Below, one piece after another: positions 1 through 9,415 of a stretch of DNA of 64,000 nucleotides. Source of the stretch: UBA10649 sp963749905 (GTDB lineage Bacteria; Actinomycetota; Actinomycetes; S36-B12); contig CAVVOF010000006.1 of NCBI GenBank assembly GCA_963749905.1, positions 530,282 to 594,281 on the forward strand, in the 5' to 3' direction. A program made the translations under genes and the position numbers. The number at the start of each line of letters is the position of its first letter. Positions within the stretch are counted from its first letter, which is position 1. The notes below the pieces were generated by a model that saw only the letters and a program-made list of their open reading frames with translations, did no database searches and was not told the origin of the DNA.

Positions 1-537
1 CGCCAGGATGATCAGGATCGGCAGGACGGCCACTCCGAGGGACATCAGCACGTCGCGGTCGCGGGGCTCCGCCTCCACGTCACGCTTCTCGGACAGCAGT
101 ACGGCCATCATCAGGATGACGGCGACCTTCGCGAACTCGGAGGGCTGCAGCGTCATGCCGCCGGGCAGGTCGATCCAGGCGCGTGCACCCGCGATGGTCG
201 TGCCGAGGCCGGGCGCGAAGGGCAGCACGAGCAGGATCACCGAAGCGACGTAGATGATCGGCGTGTACGCGCGGAGCCACCGGTAGTCCACGCGGGAGGC
301 GAAGAAGCCCAGCGTGATGCCGACGGCGACGTTGAGCCCATGACGCTTCAGGTAGGACAGCGGGTCGCCTTCGGCAGCCATGTCAGCCCGACTGGCCGAC
401 CACACCAGCATCGACCCGAACACGGTCAGGGCGAGCGCGGAGATCAGCAGGATCCAGTCGAGGTCCCGCCAGTAGCCGAGGCCGCGGCTCGACGTGCGAC
501 CACCGGTGTCCGGAGCGAATGTGGTGGCCATGCTCAT
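1..537 (-). CDS. rodA: RodA/FtsW-family peptidoglycan polymerase, N-terminal part
   Basis: SEDS-family membrane glycosyltransferase that polymerises lipid II during elongation or septation, working with a class B PBP. The window holds only the first ~178 codons; the rest lies beyond base 1. Several hydrophobic segments are visible, and a polar loop reads ARAWIDLPGG followed by LQPSEFAK, the typical SEDS signature. The ATG overlaps the mrdA stop as ATGA (534-537), so the two genes are translationally coupled; a second ATG six bases on is also possible. Position after mreBCD-mrdA argues for RodA rather than FtsW. Confidence 0.9.
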   Translation of the reverse strand, partial: MSMATTFAPDTGGRTSSRGLGYWRDLDWILLISALALTVFGSMLVWSASRADMAAEGDPLSYLKRHGLNVAVGITLGFFASRVDYRWLRAYTPIIYVASVILLVLPFAPGLGTTIAGARAWIDLPGGMTLQPSEFAKVAVILMMAVLLSEKRDVEAEPRDRDVLMSLGVAVLPILIILA

Positions 538-2672
538 CCCTGCCTCGAGGCGACGACGCCCGTACCGGCGCCCTTGGCGACGTTCACCGTGCCGTCCGAG
601 CGGACCGCCGGAAGCTCAGCGCGCGGTTCACCGCCGGCCAGCACACTGTCAGAGGGGCGCACCGCGCCATTCTTCACCCCGAAGATGGCCTCGTAAATCT
701 TCCGGACGCTCGGGCCCGACGTCTTCGAGCCGGTGCCGCCCTCCGTCACCATCATGACGACCGCGTAGCGGGGCTTGTCGGCGGGCGCGTAGGACGCGAA
801 CCACGACGTCGACGCCTTGTCGCCGGTGACCTGCGCGGAGCCCGTCTTCGAGGCGACAGGGATCTTCTTCAGCGGGAAGCCGATGAAGGGCGTCTCGCCG
901 GAACCGTCCGTGGTCACGCCGGGCAGGGAGCGCTTGAGGAACTTGATGGCCTTCTTCGGCACGTCGACCTTGCCCTTGAGGATCGGCTCGAACTTCTCGA
1001 CGGTGCTGCCGTCGGCGCTCACGACGCCCTTGGCGATCTGCGGCTGGAAGACCTTGCCGCCGTTGGCGATCGTCGCGTAGACCATGGCCATCTGCAGCGG
1101 CGTGACCGTGGTGTCGCCCTGGCCGATGGCCGCGTTGAGGGCGTCACCCGCGCGCCACTGGTACCCGTCGGTGCAGTTCTCCCTGTCCAGCGCGGTGAAG
1201 TAGTCGGCCAGCTTGGGATCGGTCTTGCGCGTCTCCGCGTACCCGAGCTCCGCGTTGCGGCACCAGGTGTCCTTCTTCTTCTCCCAGTTGTCGAACTTGA
1301 ACTGACGGCTGGCCACCAGCCCGGACGCCTCGCCCGGCAGGTCGATGCCGGTCGCGGAGCCGAGACCGAAGGCGCGTGCGGCCTCAGCGACGGGGTCCGG
1401 CGCGGTCACGTCCGCGTCCGGGCCGCCGGCCTCCTGCCACATCCGCTTGGCGATCTCGTAGAAGACGGTGTTGCAGGACACCTCGAGCGCACGCGTGAGC
1501 GAGATCGGACCGTAGGCGTTCGACTCGAAGTTGCTGAACTTCTGGCCGCCGACCTCGAGGCTGGACGGGCAGTTGTAGATGCCGTAGAGGTTCATGTTGT
1601 CCTTGCCCGCGGCCGCCGTGGTCACCGCCTTGAAGGTGGACCCGGGGGCGAACTGGCCCTGGTACGCATTGGACGCCAGCGCCTCGCTCTCGATGAGCTC
1701 CTTGTACTGCTTCTTGCTCACGCCGCCGATCCAGATGGACGGGTCGTAGGTCGGGTAGCTGGCCATGGCGAGCACCTGTCCGGTCTGCACGTCGATGACG
1801 ACGGCGGCACCGGACTTGCCCCGGAATCCCTGCTTCTGGGCGCGGCGGACGGCCGCGAGCAGCTGCTCCTCGACGACGGACTGCAGCTTGGCGTCGATCG
1901 TCGAGACGAGGTAGTTGCCGGGCGTGGGCGGGATCTCGTCGACGGTGCCCACGACGGCACCCGACGTGTCGACGGCCACGTTGGTGATCCCGGGAACCCC
2001 CCGGAGGTACTCGTCGTACTGCCGCTCCAGGCCGGCCCGTCCGACCACGTCGGTCCTGCGCAGCCGGTCCGGCTCGGAGCTCTCCCCCTGCTCCTCGAGC
2101 TGATCCTCGGTCACCGGGCCGAGGTAGCCGAGGATGTGCGCCGCGTTGACGTTGAAGGGTGCCGGGTACTCGCGGATCGCCTCGAGCCGCGCGGAGACTC
2201 CCGGGAACTCCCGGCGCTTCTCCATGATCGTCAGTGCGGTCTGCGTGTCGACGTCCTTGGCCACCGGGACGGGCTGATACGCCGTGCCGTTCCAGCAGAT
2301 CGGCGGCGGCTTGGCCCCGTCGGTCCCGCAGTTCATCAGGCGGTCCTTGATCTTGCGCGCGGTGGTGTCGAGGATCGACGCCAGCCGGCGGATGACCGCG
2401 TCGCCGTCGTCGTCCTCCTGCGCAAGGGTCTGGCGATCGATCGTCACGACCACCGACGTGCGGTTGTCGACGAGCGGGCGACCGGCCTGGTCGAGGATGA
2501 GGCCGCGGACCGCGGGCTCGACGACCTCGCGCTCGGTGTTGCTGCTGATCGCCGCCCGGTACTCGGTGCCCTCGAGCACCTGGAGGTAGAAGGCGCGGGC
2601 GAGCAGCGTGCCCAGCAGCGATGCGATGAGCACGGCGAGGACAAGCAGGCGCAGATTGGAGCGCTCGCTCAC
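534..2672 (-). CDS. mrdA: Penicillin-binding protein 2, elongation transpeptidase
   Basis: Class B PBP (712 aa) that cross-links peptidoglycan with RodA in the elongation complex. An N-terminal membrane anchor (about residues 7-28) is followed by the dimerisation domain and the transpeptidase domain. Active-site motifs are visible: SxxK in GSTFK, SxN in VSCNT, and KTG in SKTGSA. I chose the GTG at 2672 because AAGGAGG lies five bases upstream; a TTG-started extension of ~49 codons stays open but has low GC3 and looks untranslated. It is coupled to rodA by ATGA. Confidence 0.95.
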   Translation of the reverse strand: MSERSNLRLLVLAVLIASLLGTLLARAFYLQVLEGTEYRAAISSNTEREVVEPAVRGLILDQAGRPLVDNRTSVVVTIDRQTLAQEDDDGDAVIRRLASILDTTARKIKDRLMNCGTDGAKPPPICWNGTAYQPVPVAKDVDTQTALTIMEKRREFPGVSARLEAIREYPAPFNVNAAHILGYLGPVTEDQLEEQGESSEPDRLRRTDVVGRAGLERQYDEYLRGVPGITNVAVDTSGAVVGTVDEIPPTPGNYLVSTIDAKLQSVVEEQLLAAVRRAQKQGFRGKSGAAVVIDVQTGQVLAMASYPTYDPSIWIGGVSKKQYKELIESEALASNAYQGQFAPGSTFKAVTTAAAGKDNMNLYGIYNCPSSLEVGGQKFSNFESNAYGPISLTRALEVSCNTVFYEIAKRMWQEAGGPDADVTAPDPVAEAARAFGLGSATGIDLPGEASGLVASRQFKFDNWEKKKDTWCRNAELGYAETRKTDPKLADYFTALDRENCTDGYQWRAGDALNAAIGQGDTTVTPLQMAMVYATIANGGKVFQPQIAKGVVSADGSTVEKFEPILKGKVDVPKKAIKFLKRSLPGVTTDGSGETPFIGFPLKKIPVASKTGSAQVTGDKASTSWFASYAPADKPRYAVVMMVTEGGTGSKTSGPSVRKIYEAIFGVKNGAVRPSDSVLAGGEPRAELPAVRSDGTVNVAKGAGTGVVASRQG

Positions 2673-2852
2673 CAGCGCCTCCTTCGCGCGTGCATGTCGA
2701 CGTCCGAACGCCGAACCGAGGGCGGCGTCGAACGCCGTGGGGACCTTCCGGGTATGACGGTACGACGCGATCGACCCGACGTCGGTTCCGACTGGGATAG
2801 TTTGGGCGTTTTGCGGCAAATCTTCCGGCTCGTTGGCCCGGTCGGGACGGCG
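2673..2852 (-). promoter_or_regulatory. Intergenic leader of mrdA, possible promoter
   Basis: About 180 bases lie between the corrected mreD stop and the mrdA GTG. The part at 2780-2825 is clearly less GC-rich than its surroundings (minus strand includes TTTGCCGCAAAACGCCCAAA), which suggests a promoter or leader rather than coding DNA. No convincing -35/-10 pair can be assigned by eye. Confidence 0.3.
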
Positions 2853-3366
2853 TCAGGCCACCAGCACCTCGGGCACCGCCCGGGCCGACCAGCCAGTGCA
2901 CGAACAGCACGACGAGCGGCGCCAGGATGATCGCGTACAGCACGCTGCTCAGGGCCAGCCCCGGCACCTGCTCCCAGTTCACCCGCTCGGAGCCGAGCAG
3001 CGCGTCCAGCCCGGCGGTGGCGAGGACGGCGAATCCGGCAGCGGCACCGACGATCCCGATCATGAGCGGGACCGTGCGGTCGCGGGGGTTGATGACCCGG
3101 CCCGCCACCAGGCCGATCACGATGTAGACGATCGCGTTGATGCCGAGCACGGTGTCCGCCGGCGGTGCGAGATCGACCAGCATGCCGGCGACGAACCCGG
3201 CGATGGCACCCCGGGTGGGCCCCATCGCGAGGGCGAGGGCGACGACCGTGACGACGACGAGGTCAGGAGTCGCACCTGGCAGGCCCAGCCGGCTGAGGAG
3301 GGTGACTTGGATGATCGTCGCGAGCAGGGTGAGCCCGCCAATGATGAGCGTCTGCCGCCAGATCAC
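2853..3366 (-). CDS. mreD: MreD, rod-shape membrane protein (one extra base near the 3' end)
   Basis: Integral membrane partner of MreC in the elongasome. About 160 residues of hydrophobic helices read well from a GTG at 3366. As sequenced, the frame then has no stop until deep inside mrdA. Removing one base from the CCC/GGG run at 2879-2884 gives an ending ...VLVA with TGA at 2853-2855 and a 170-residue protein, the usual MreD size. The next gene starts after a separate leader. The start lies three bases after the mreC stop, so mreC and mreD are coupled. The frameshift looks like a sequencing error, since all other frame breaks here are also single extra bases. Confidence 0.85.
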
Positions 3367-3368
3367 GG

Positions 3369-4406
3369 CTATCCGGCCCCGTCGTCCGCCGCGGGGGTCG
3401 CCGCCGTCTCCTGCTCAGGTGCCGCCGACGGCGACGGGCTTGGGTCGTCCGCGTCTGTGTTCTTCGCCGCGGTCTCCTCCTCGGGCGCTGCGCTCGAGTC
3501 ACTGCCGGCCCCGCCGAGCGGCGCAGGAGACGGCGCCACTGGGAGCTGCGAGCTCTTCGGCAGCACGGAATCCCGAGGGTCCTCCCGCGGCGGGCGGGTG
3601 ACAACGCCCACGATGCTGAGCGCAGAGACGTCGACGTACGGCCGCACCGCGGCCGCGCGCGTCAACTGACCAGGGGTGCCCTTCACCTCGATGATCTCTC
3701 CGATGGGGATTCCCGGCGCGTACGGGCGTCCACCCTTCGACCCGAAGGTGACGAGCGCATCGCCCTCGCGGACGTCGGCCCCCGGATCCAGCAGCTGGAA
3801 CTCGAGCTCGTCCTGCTGCCCGGTGCCGGCCACGATGCCGATCTCCTCGGTGGTCGCGACGCGACCGCCGACTGCTGACGAACTGTCCACGATGAGCACG
3901 ACCGTGGAGGTGCTGGCGGTCACCTTCAGGATCCGCCCGACCAGGCCCTGGCCGTTGATCACCGTCATGTCCTGCTCGATGCCGTCGTTGCGGCCGGCGT
4001 CGATGGTCACGGTCCACGCGAAGTCCTGCGCCGGACCGACGGCGATGACCTCCGCCGGAACGAACCGGTAGCCCCCGACGCTGGAGACGCGCAGTAGCCC
4101 GTCGAGCGCGGCGACGCGGGCCTTGTCGCTGGTCAGGGTGTCGAGCTCGGTGCGGAGCTGGTCGTTCTCCTCGCTGAGCTCCTGGATCTGCGTCGACTGG
4201 TCGCGCATCGTGGACCACCAGCTGTTCAGGCCCGTGATGGGCGAGAACACGGTCGCGGCCGCGCGCTCGAGGCCACCGAGCGCGTTGGCGCCAACGTTGC
4301 GCACGCTGGCTCCCGGACCGTCGCCGCCGCGGAGGTCGAGGATGACGAAGGTGAGCGCCGCGACGACGAGGACCGCAATGAGGATGCGGGTACGGCGCGA
4401 CTGCAT
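3369..4406 (-). CDS. mreC: MreC, rod-shape determining protein
   Basis: Bitopic elongasome scaffold (345 aa) linking the cytoplasmic MreB filament to periplasm-side PBPs. A short basic N-terminus (MQSRRTR) precedes one membrane helix (about residues 8-23). A coiled coil follows around residues 70-95, then the paired beta-barrel MreC core to about residue 270. The last ~75 residues are an acidic, Pro/Ser/Ala-rich tail (PSPSPSAAPEQE type), an addition common in actinobacteria. It sits between mreB and mreD in the usual order and is probably cotranscribed with them. Confidence 0.93.
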   Translation of the reverse strand: MQSRRTRILIAVLVVAALTFVILDLRGGDGPGASVRNVGANALGGLERAAATVFSPITGLNSWWSTMRDQSTQIQELSEENDQLRTELDTLTSDKARVAALDGLLRVSSVGGYRFVPAEVIAVGPAQDFAWTVTIDAGRNDGIEQDMTVINGQGLVGRILKVTASTSTVVLIVDSSSAVGGRVATTEEIGIVAGTGQQDELEFQLLDPGADVREGDALVTFGSKGGRPYAPGIPIGEIIEVKGTPGQLTRAAAVRPYVDVSALSIVGVVTRPPREDPRDSVLPKSSQLPVAPSPAPLGGAGSDSSAAPEEETAAKNTDADDPSPSPSAAPEQETAATPAADDGAG

Positions 4407-4466
4407 GGGACAAGTCTCCCTTGACGCAGGTGCCCCGCGTGCGCAGGGACCCGGATCACGGCACCG

Positions 4467-5513
4467 CTAGCGGCGCGGCTCCGAGATGAGCACCTGCTGG
4501 AGCGCCTCGAACTCCTCGACGCACTTGCCGGATCCGAGCGCGACGCAGTCGAGCGGGCGGTCGGCGATGATGATCGGCATGCCGGTCTCGTGACGCAGCC
4601 GCTCGTCAAGCCCGCGCAGGAGTGCGCCACCACCGGTCAGCACGATGCCGCGGTCCATGATGTCGCCGGAGAGCTCCGGGGGCGTGCGGTCGAGCGTCGC
4701 CTTCACAGCGTCGACGATGGCGTGCACCGGCTCGTCGATCGCGCGGCGGATCTCTTCGGCGGAGACCACGATCGTGCGCGGCAGGCCGGTGATGAGGTCG
4801 CGGCCACGGATCTCGGCGTGCGGCTCGTCGGGCATCGGGAACGCCGAGCCGATCGCGACCTTGATCTCCTCCGCGGTGCGCTCGCCCAGCATGAGCGAGT
4901 ACTCCTTCTTCACGTACTGGATGATCGCGTTGTCGAGCTCGTCGCCGCCGACGCGGACCGACAGGCTGGTGACGATGCCGCCGAGCGAGATGACGGCCAC
5001 CTCGGAGGTGCCGCCGCCGATGTCGACGACCATGTTGCCGGTCGGCTCGTGGACGGGCAGGCCGGCGCCGATCGCTGCGGCCATCGGCTCCTCGATGATG
5101 AAGACCTTGCGAGCGCCGGCGGCGTAGCCCGCGTCCTTGACGGCGCGCTGCTCGACGCCGGTGATGCCGGAGGGCACGCAGACGATCAGCCGGGGCTTGG
5201 CCAGGTGGCGCCGCTTGTGCACCTTCTGGATGAAGTAGCGCAGCATCCGCTCGGTGGTGTCGAAGTCGGCGATGACGCCGTCCTTCAGCGGGCGGATGGC
5301 GACGATGTTGCCGGGCGTGCGCCCGATCATCCGCTTGGCCTCGGAGCCCACGGCCAGGATGCCGCCGGTGTTGTTGTTGATCGCCACCACGGACGGCTCG
5401 TTCAGGACGATGCCGCGTCCACGCACGTACACCAAGGTGTTGGCGGTGCCGAGATCGACGGCCATGTCTCGTCCGACGAAGGACGAGGTGCCGAAGGTCG
5501 ACGATGCAGCCAT
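4467..5513 (-). CDS. mreB: MreB, actin-like rod-shape protein
   Basis: Bacterial actin homologue (348 aa) that assembles membrane-bound ATP filaments and steers lateral wall synthesis. The phosphate-1 loop reads DLGTANTLVYVRGRG, phosphate-2 reads DIGGGTSEVAVIS, and the adenosine site reads LTGGGALLRGLDE. It is full length for the family. It heads the mreBCD-mrdA-rodA run. The preceding gap holds no clear promoter, but contains a 90-nt palindromic element (5621-5710). Confidence 0.96.
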   Translation of the reverse strand: MAASSTFGTSSFVGRDMAVDLGTANTLVYVRGRGIVLNEPSVVAINNNTGGILAVGSEAKRMIGRTPGNIVAIRPLKDGVIADFDTTERMLRYFIQKVHKRRHLAKPRLIVCVPSGITGVEQRAVKDAGYAAGARKVFIIEEPMAAAIGAGLPVHEPTGNMVVDIGGGTSEVAVISLGGIVTSLSVRVGGDELDNAIIQYVKKEYSLMLGERTAEEIKVAIGSAFPMPDEPHAEIRGRDLITGLPRTIVVSAEEIRRAIDEPVHAIVDAVKATLDRTPPELSGDIMDRGIVLTGGGALLRGLDERLRHETGMPIIIADRPLDCVALGSGKCVEEFEALQQVLISEPRR

Positions 5514-5620
5514 GGGGAACTGGCCTTCCGGTAGGAACGGTCGCCCAAGTGTAGACGGAAGGTCACGGTCCGATCACATCCCCTGACCGTTTTACCCCTT
5601 TCCCCCCATTCGCCCCTTTC

Positions 5621-5710
5621 AGATTTGCTCCGCTTCCCGGTCCAGTTCCGCAGAACTGGGCCGGTATCGGCCCTCAACTGCCGAATTGAGCCGGGAGGCG
5701 GTGCAAATCT
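5621..5710. repeat. 90-nt cruciform-type intergenic element
   Basis: Outer arms of 20 nt (AGATTTGCTCCGCTTCCCGG and its partner) pair at 18 of 20 positions. Inside are three small hairpins: CCAGTT/AACTGG, GGGCCG/CGGCCC and CTCAA/TTGAG. It begins 11 bases past the stop of the abhydrolase gene (minus strand) and so may serve as its terminator. Length and plan match the two 91-nt elements at 45962 and 49924, though primary sequence is only distantly similar. Confidence 0.7.
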
Positions 5711-5716
5711 GGGAGG

Positions 5717-7099
5717 TCAGGATTCGCCGATGCGGGCGGCCCGCTCCACCTCGGTGCGCCGCAGGAACGTCTCCAGCCGCTCCGCCACCTCCGCGGACGT
5801 GGGCAGGTCGAACGCCGCCGTCGTCACCGCGCCGAGGTCGGCCCGGTAGTCGTGCCCCCGGCTCTCGAACAGGCCCGGCTTGACGTTCGTCGCGAACATC
5901 GTGTCGACCAGCGCCTGGGCGTACGTGATGCCGGGCTTCCACGTCATCTCCGCCGGCACGTTGCGCCCGCGCGCACCGTCCTCCGGCAGCCAGGCCGGCC
6001 GGTGCAGCAGCAGGTCGCGGCGGAACCGCACCACCGGGTCACCGTCATGCTCGAGGAACCACACCCGCGGCCGGGGGCTCGGCACCGGATCGGGCAGCAG
6101 CTCGGGACGGTCCACCGTGTACGACTCCCCCGCGCACAGCGCGTGGAACGTGTCCGACCGCTCGCCACCGGGCGTGCCGACGTACAGTGCCGCAGCCACG
6201 CCGTAGTGGTCGAGATCGATCGGGCCGGCCGGGATCGCGCCCTGCTGGACCTCCGCGCCGAGGCTCTCGCCGTAGAGCAGCACGCGCGGCCGGTGCTCGC
6301 GGCCCTGCAGTTCCTCGCGGATGGCGTCGAGCAGCAGCCGCTGCGTGAACGTCGCCACCCCGACCTTCGACAGGGACAGGAACGACGGCAGCAGTCCGTA
6401 GCCCACCGCCACCGCCGCGCTGTCGCCGCGCGTCAGCACCTCGACGATGTCCACGGGGAACGAGTTGGCGTAGCCGGAGCCCGCGGGCGCCTGGATGAGC
6501 AGGTTGGCCCGGTCGAATGCCCCGGTCCGCCGCAGCTCGGCCATGGCCAGGCCCACGCGCTGCTCCACCGTGCTGGCGGCGTCCACCCCGACGAACACGC
6601 GCACCGGACTGGCGACGGGGTCCTGCCCGGTGACCTCGCGGACCCCCTCGGGCGTGGTGACGGACCCGACGAAGCGCGCGCCCTCGCGGCCGAGCTCCGT
6701 CACGGACACCACGGACCCCGGCCCACCGCTCACGCCCGGATCCGTCGACGGCGCCGCGAAGCCCTCGTCCAGCCCCCGGCCCGCCTCGGCGAGCTGGCCG
6801 ACGAGCCGACGTCCGGCGACCGTGCCGGCCACGGCGAGGCCTCCGATCACGGCCGCGCCCACGAATACCGGCGTGGCCGTCGTGACGGGGCCCGGGCCCC
6901 GGCCGCTCAGCGCCCGCAGCGTCGAGACGGTGAACCCGGCCTTCAGCCCGGCCGCCGTCCCGACGAGTCCGCCGAGCACGAACGGGAACGCGGTCCGGAC
7001 CTTCTCCGGCCACGGTACGAGCGAGGGTCCGCGCGAGGCCGCGGCGACGACGCCGCCGACGGCCAGTCCGCAGGCAGTGCCGACCGCGGCCGCCTTCAT
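5717..7099 (-). CDS. Membrane-anchored alpha/beta-hydrolase of the PF10081 type
   Basis: 460-aa protein with three or four hydrophobic segments in the first ~140 residues, then a predicted extracytoplasmic alpha/beta-hydrolase domain. The nucleophile elbow GESLG (within LLYGESLGAEVQ) is intact. The C-terminal half carries FLEHDGDPVVRF and a late histidine-containing stretch SRGHDYRAD that could complete the triad. This architecture matches the actinobacterial Abhydrolase_9 family, whose substrates are unknown. The start is the ATG at 7099, immediately after the ndk stop, so it probably follows ndk in one transcript. Enzymatic role is not assigned. Confidence 0.8.
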   Translation of the reverse strand: MKAAAVGTACGLAVGGVVAAASRGPSLVPWPEKVRTAFPFVLGGLVGTAAGLKAGFTVSTLRALSGRGPGPVTTATPVFVGAAVIGGLAVAGTVAGRRLVGQLAEAGRGLDEGFAAPSTDPGVSGGPGSVVSVTELGREGARFVGSVTTPEGVREVTGQDPVASPVRVFVGVDAASTVEQRVGLAMAELRRTGAFDRANLLIQAPAGSGYANSFPVDIVEVLTRGDSAAVAVGYGLLPSFLSLSKVGVATFTQRLLLDAIREELQGREHRPRVLLYGESLGAEVQQGAIPAGPIDLDHYGVAAALYVGTPGGERSDTFHALCAGESYTVDRPELLPDPVPSPRPRVWFLEHDGDPVVRFRRDLLLHRPAWLPEDGARGRNVPAEMTWKPGITYAQALVDTMFATNVKPGLFESRGHDYRADLGAVTTAAFDLPTSAEVAERLETFLRRTEVERAARIGES

Positions 7100-7101
7100 G
7101 G

Positions 7102-7512
7102 CTAGGCCAGGCCCGGGAAGAACAGCGCCACCTCGCGGGCCGCCGACTCCGGGGAGTCGGACCCGTGGGTCACGTTGTTCTGCATCTCGGTGGCGAGGTC
7201 GCCGCGGATGGTGCCCATGTCGGCGTTGACCGGGTTGGTGGCCCCCATCATGCTGCGCCACTGGACGATCGCGTCGGGACCCTCGATCACGGCCGCAACC
7301 AGAGGACCACCGGTGATGAACTCGACCAGGTCGGCGAAGAACGGCTTGTCCTTGTGCTCGCCGTAGTGCGCCTCCGCGACCTCGCGGGTCAGCGTGCGCA
7401 GCTCCATGGCGACGATCGCGAAGCCCTTGCGCTCGATGCGGCCGATCACCTCGCCGACGAGGCCACGGGCCACGCCGTCGGGCTTGATGAGGACGAGGGT
7501 GCGCTCGGACAA
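7102..7512 (-). CDS. ndk: Nucleoside diphosphate kinase
   Basis: Transfers the gamma phosphate of ATP to nucleoside diphosphates through a phosphohistidine. The product is 136 aa, the normal bacterial size. The N-terminus reads ERTLVLIKPDGV, and the catalytic histidine sits in NVTHGSDS. I start it at the TTG at 7512, because AAGGAG lies five bases upstream and family members begin at this point. It sits downstream of DUF4233, as in many actinobacteria. Confidence 0.95.
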   Translation of the reverse strand: MSERTLVLIKPDGVARGLVGEVIGRIERKGFAIVAMELRTLTREVAEAHYGEHKDKPFFADLVEFITGGPLVAAVIEGPDAIVQWRSMMGATNPVNADMGTIRGDLATEMQNNVTHGSDSPESAAREVALFFPGLA

Positions 7513-7575
7513 CGGGACTCCTTGGCGAAGGTCAGGCATCGCGATGACACCTCGCGGTGGCGATGCGCCGTCATC

Positions 7576-7959
7576 CTAATCCGCGTCCGTCGCGGGCTCG
7601 CCCGGCTCCCCGGCCTGCGCCGCCTCCCGAGCGCTGGCCTCGGCCTTCTGCGCGTCCACTCGGGAGCCGTTCTGGATCGCCCACCACCACAGCACGACGA
7701 AGATGCCGCCGACGACCAGCATGGTCCAGCCGACGACCAGCGCGCTGGCGAGGACGAGCAGCTGCAGGATCCAGCCCAGGGTGAGCCCCCAACGGAACCT
7801 CAGCGTCGCCGGTGCCAGCGCGAGCAGCGCCATCAGGATCAGTCCGAGCGTCCATGCGAGCGCGGTGTTGGCCACCGAGCCGCCGGACGTGGCCAGGGAC
7901 GTCGCCAGCAGCACGACGAGCGCCTCCATGACCAGGACGGACGAGCACAGCACCCTCAT
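7576..7959 (-). CDS. DUF4233 membrane protein
   Basis: Small integral membrane protein (127 aa) with four hydrophobic helices and a polar Ala/Glu-rich tail (after about residue 95). DUF4233 proteins are almost always encoded right after folC in actinobacteria; their function is unknown. Its ATG overlaps the folC stop as ATGA (7956-7959), so translation is coupled. The short gap to ndk suggests one folC-DUF4233-ndk transcript. Confidence 0.9.
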   Translation of the reverse strand: MRVLCSSVLVMEALVVLLATSLATSGGSVANTALAWTLGLILMALLALAPATLRFRWGLTLGWILQLLVLASALVVGWTMLVVGGIFVVLWWWAIQNGSRVDAQKAEASAREAAQAGEPGEPATDAD

Positions 7960-9302
7960 GCGGCACCGCCGCCGAGCGCACGTCGCGCATCCCCGACGAG
8001 CACGACCGAACCGGTCACCAGCACGCCCGAGCCCCCGAACTCCCCACTCTCCTCCGCCAGCTCCAGGGCGCGCGACAGCGCGTCGCCGAGGTCCGGCTCG
8101 ATGAACACCCGGTCGTCACCGAACACCTCCCGCGCCAGTTCGGCAAGGTCATCGACCGGCAGGGCCCGCGGGGACGACGGCTCGGTGATGACGACCCGGT
8201 CGATGCTCGGCTCGAGCGCCTCGAGGATCCCCAGGGCGTCCTTGCCGGCCAGCACGCCTACCACCCCGACGAGCGAGGAGAAGTCGAACGAGTCGGCGAG
8301 GGCAGCGGACAGGGCCCGGGCGCCGTGCGGGTTGTGCGCCGCGTCCACGAGCACCGTCGGGCCACGGCGCAGCACCTCCAGCCGGCCCGGCGACGATGCG
8401 GTGGCGAATCCCTCCCGCACCAGGTCGGCGTCGAGCGGCCCGACGCCGCGGAGGAAGGCCTCCACGGCGGCCAGGGCCACGGCCGCGTTGTGCGCCTGGT
8501 GCTCCCCGAACATCGGCAGGAACACCTCGTCGTACTGGGCGCCCAGGCCCTTGATCGCCAGCACCTGCCCGCCGACGGCCACCCCACGTGCGGCCACCCC
8601 GAAGTCCAGGCCCTCGCGCGCGACTGACGCGTCCACCTCGACGGCGCGCTCCAGCAGCACCTCGGCCACGTCGACGTCCTGCTGCGCGAGCACGGCGACC
8701 GCGCCCGGCTTGATGATGCCCGCCTTCTCGCGCGCGATGTCGAGGATGGAGTCGCCCAGATACTCCCGATGGTCCACTCCGACGGGCGTCACGACGGCCA
8801 CGGAGCCGTCGGCCACGTTGGTCGAGTCCCAGCCGCCGCCCAGGCCGACCTCGACGATCGCGACGTCGACCGGGGCATCCGCGAACGCCGCGAACGCCAG
8901 CGCCGTCAGGATCTCGAAGTACGACAGCGGCACGCCACCTGCGGCCTCGGAGTCCGCGTCGACGATCGCCACGAACGGGGCGATCTCCTCCCACGTGGCC
9001 ATCAGCCGATCCGCGTCGATGGGCGTCCCGTCGAAGCAGATGCGCTCGCGGGCGTCGATCAGGTGGGGCGAGGTGAACAGGCCGGTGCGCAGGCCGAAGG
9101 CGCGCAGTAGGGACTCGATCATGCGAGCCGTCGAGCTCTTGCCGTTCGTGCCCGTGACGTGGATGACGGGGTACGTCCGCTGTGGCGCCCCGAGCAGGTC
9201 GGTCAGCGCGGCGATGCGCGCGAGCGTCGGCTCGATGACGTTCTCCGGCCACCGCGTCTCGAGCTCGGCGAACAGCTGGGTCACGCGGGGGTCGGCCTGC
9301 AC
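7956..9302 (-). CDS. folC: Folylpolyglutamate synthase / dihydrofolate synthase
   Basis: ATP-dependent Mur-type ligase (448 aa) that adds glutamate to dihydropteroate and to folates. The P-loop reads HVTGTNGKSSTAR, followed by the family motif FTSPHL. The central ligase motif GLGGGWDSTNV and the C-terminal DAAHNPHG are both visible. Length is normal. It is coupled to the DUF4233 gene by ATGA. The gene runs away from valS, whereas many actinobacteria keep valS and folC adjacent and codirectional. Confidence 0.96.
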   Translation of the reverse strand: MQADPRVTQLFAELETRWPENVIEPTLARIAALTDLLGAPQRTYPVIHVTGTNGKSSTARMIESLLRAFGLRTGLFTSPHLIDARERICFDGTPIDADRLMATWEEIAPFVAIVDADSEAAGGVPLSYFEILTALAFAAFADAPVDVAIVEVGLGGGWDSTNVADGSVAVVTPVGVDHREYLGDSILDIAREKAGIIKPGAVAVLAQQDVDVAEVLLERAVEVDASVAREGLDFGVAARGVAVGGQVLAIKGLGAQYDEVFLPMFGEHQAHNAAVALAAVEAFLRGVGPLDADLVREGFATASSPGRLEVLRRGPTVLVDAAHNPHGARALSAALADSFDFSSLVGVVGVLAGKDALGILEALEPSIDRVVITEPSSPRALPVDDLAELAREVFGDDRVFIEPDLGDALSRALELAEESGEFGGSGVLVTGSVVLVGDARRALGGGAA

Positions 9303-9415
9303 ATCGGCGAGTGTAGGGCCGGGATTCGCGCCATACTTGTCGCCGGAGGGGGATCCGTTCCGGCCACCAGGTCGGGAGGGCCGATCGGGGAAGGCCGATC
9401 GGCGAGGGGGAATTC

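Noticed and set aside
519..2930. A long plus-strand frame opposite mrdA
   Set aside because: Arg/Leu-rich antisense shadow of mrdA, with no ribosome site or domain.
1384..3366. A 660-codon frame beginning as MreD
   Set aside because: Only the first ~160 residues are MreD. The rest is an out-of-frame shadow of mrdA created by one extra base near 2880.
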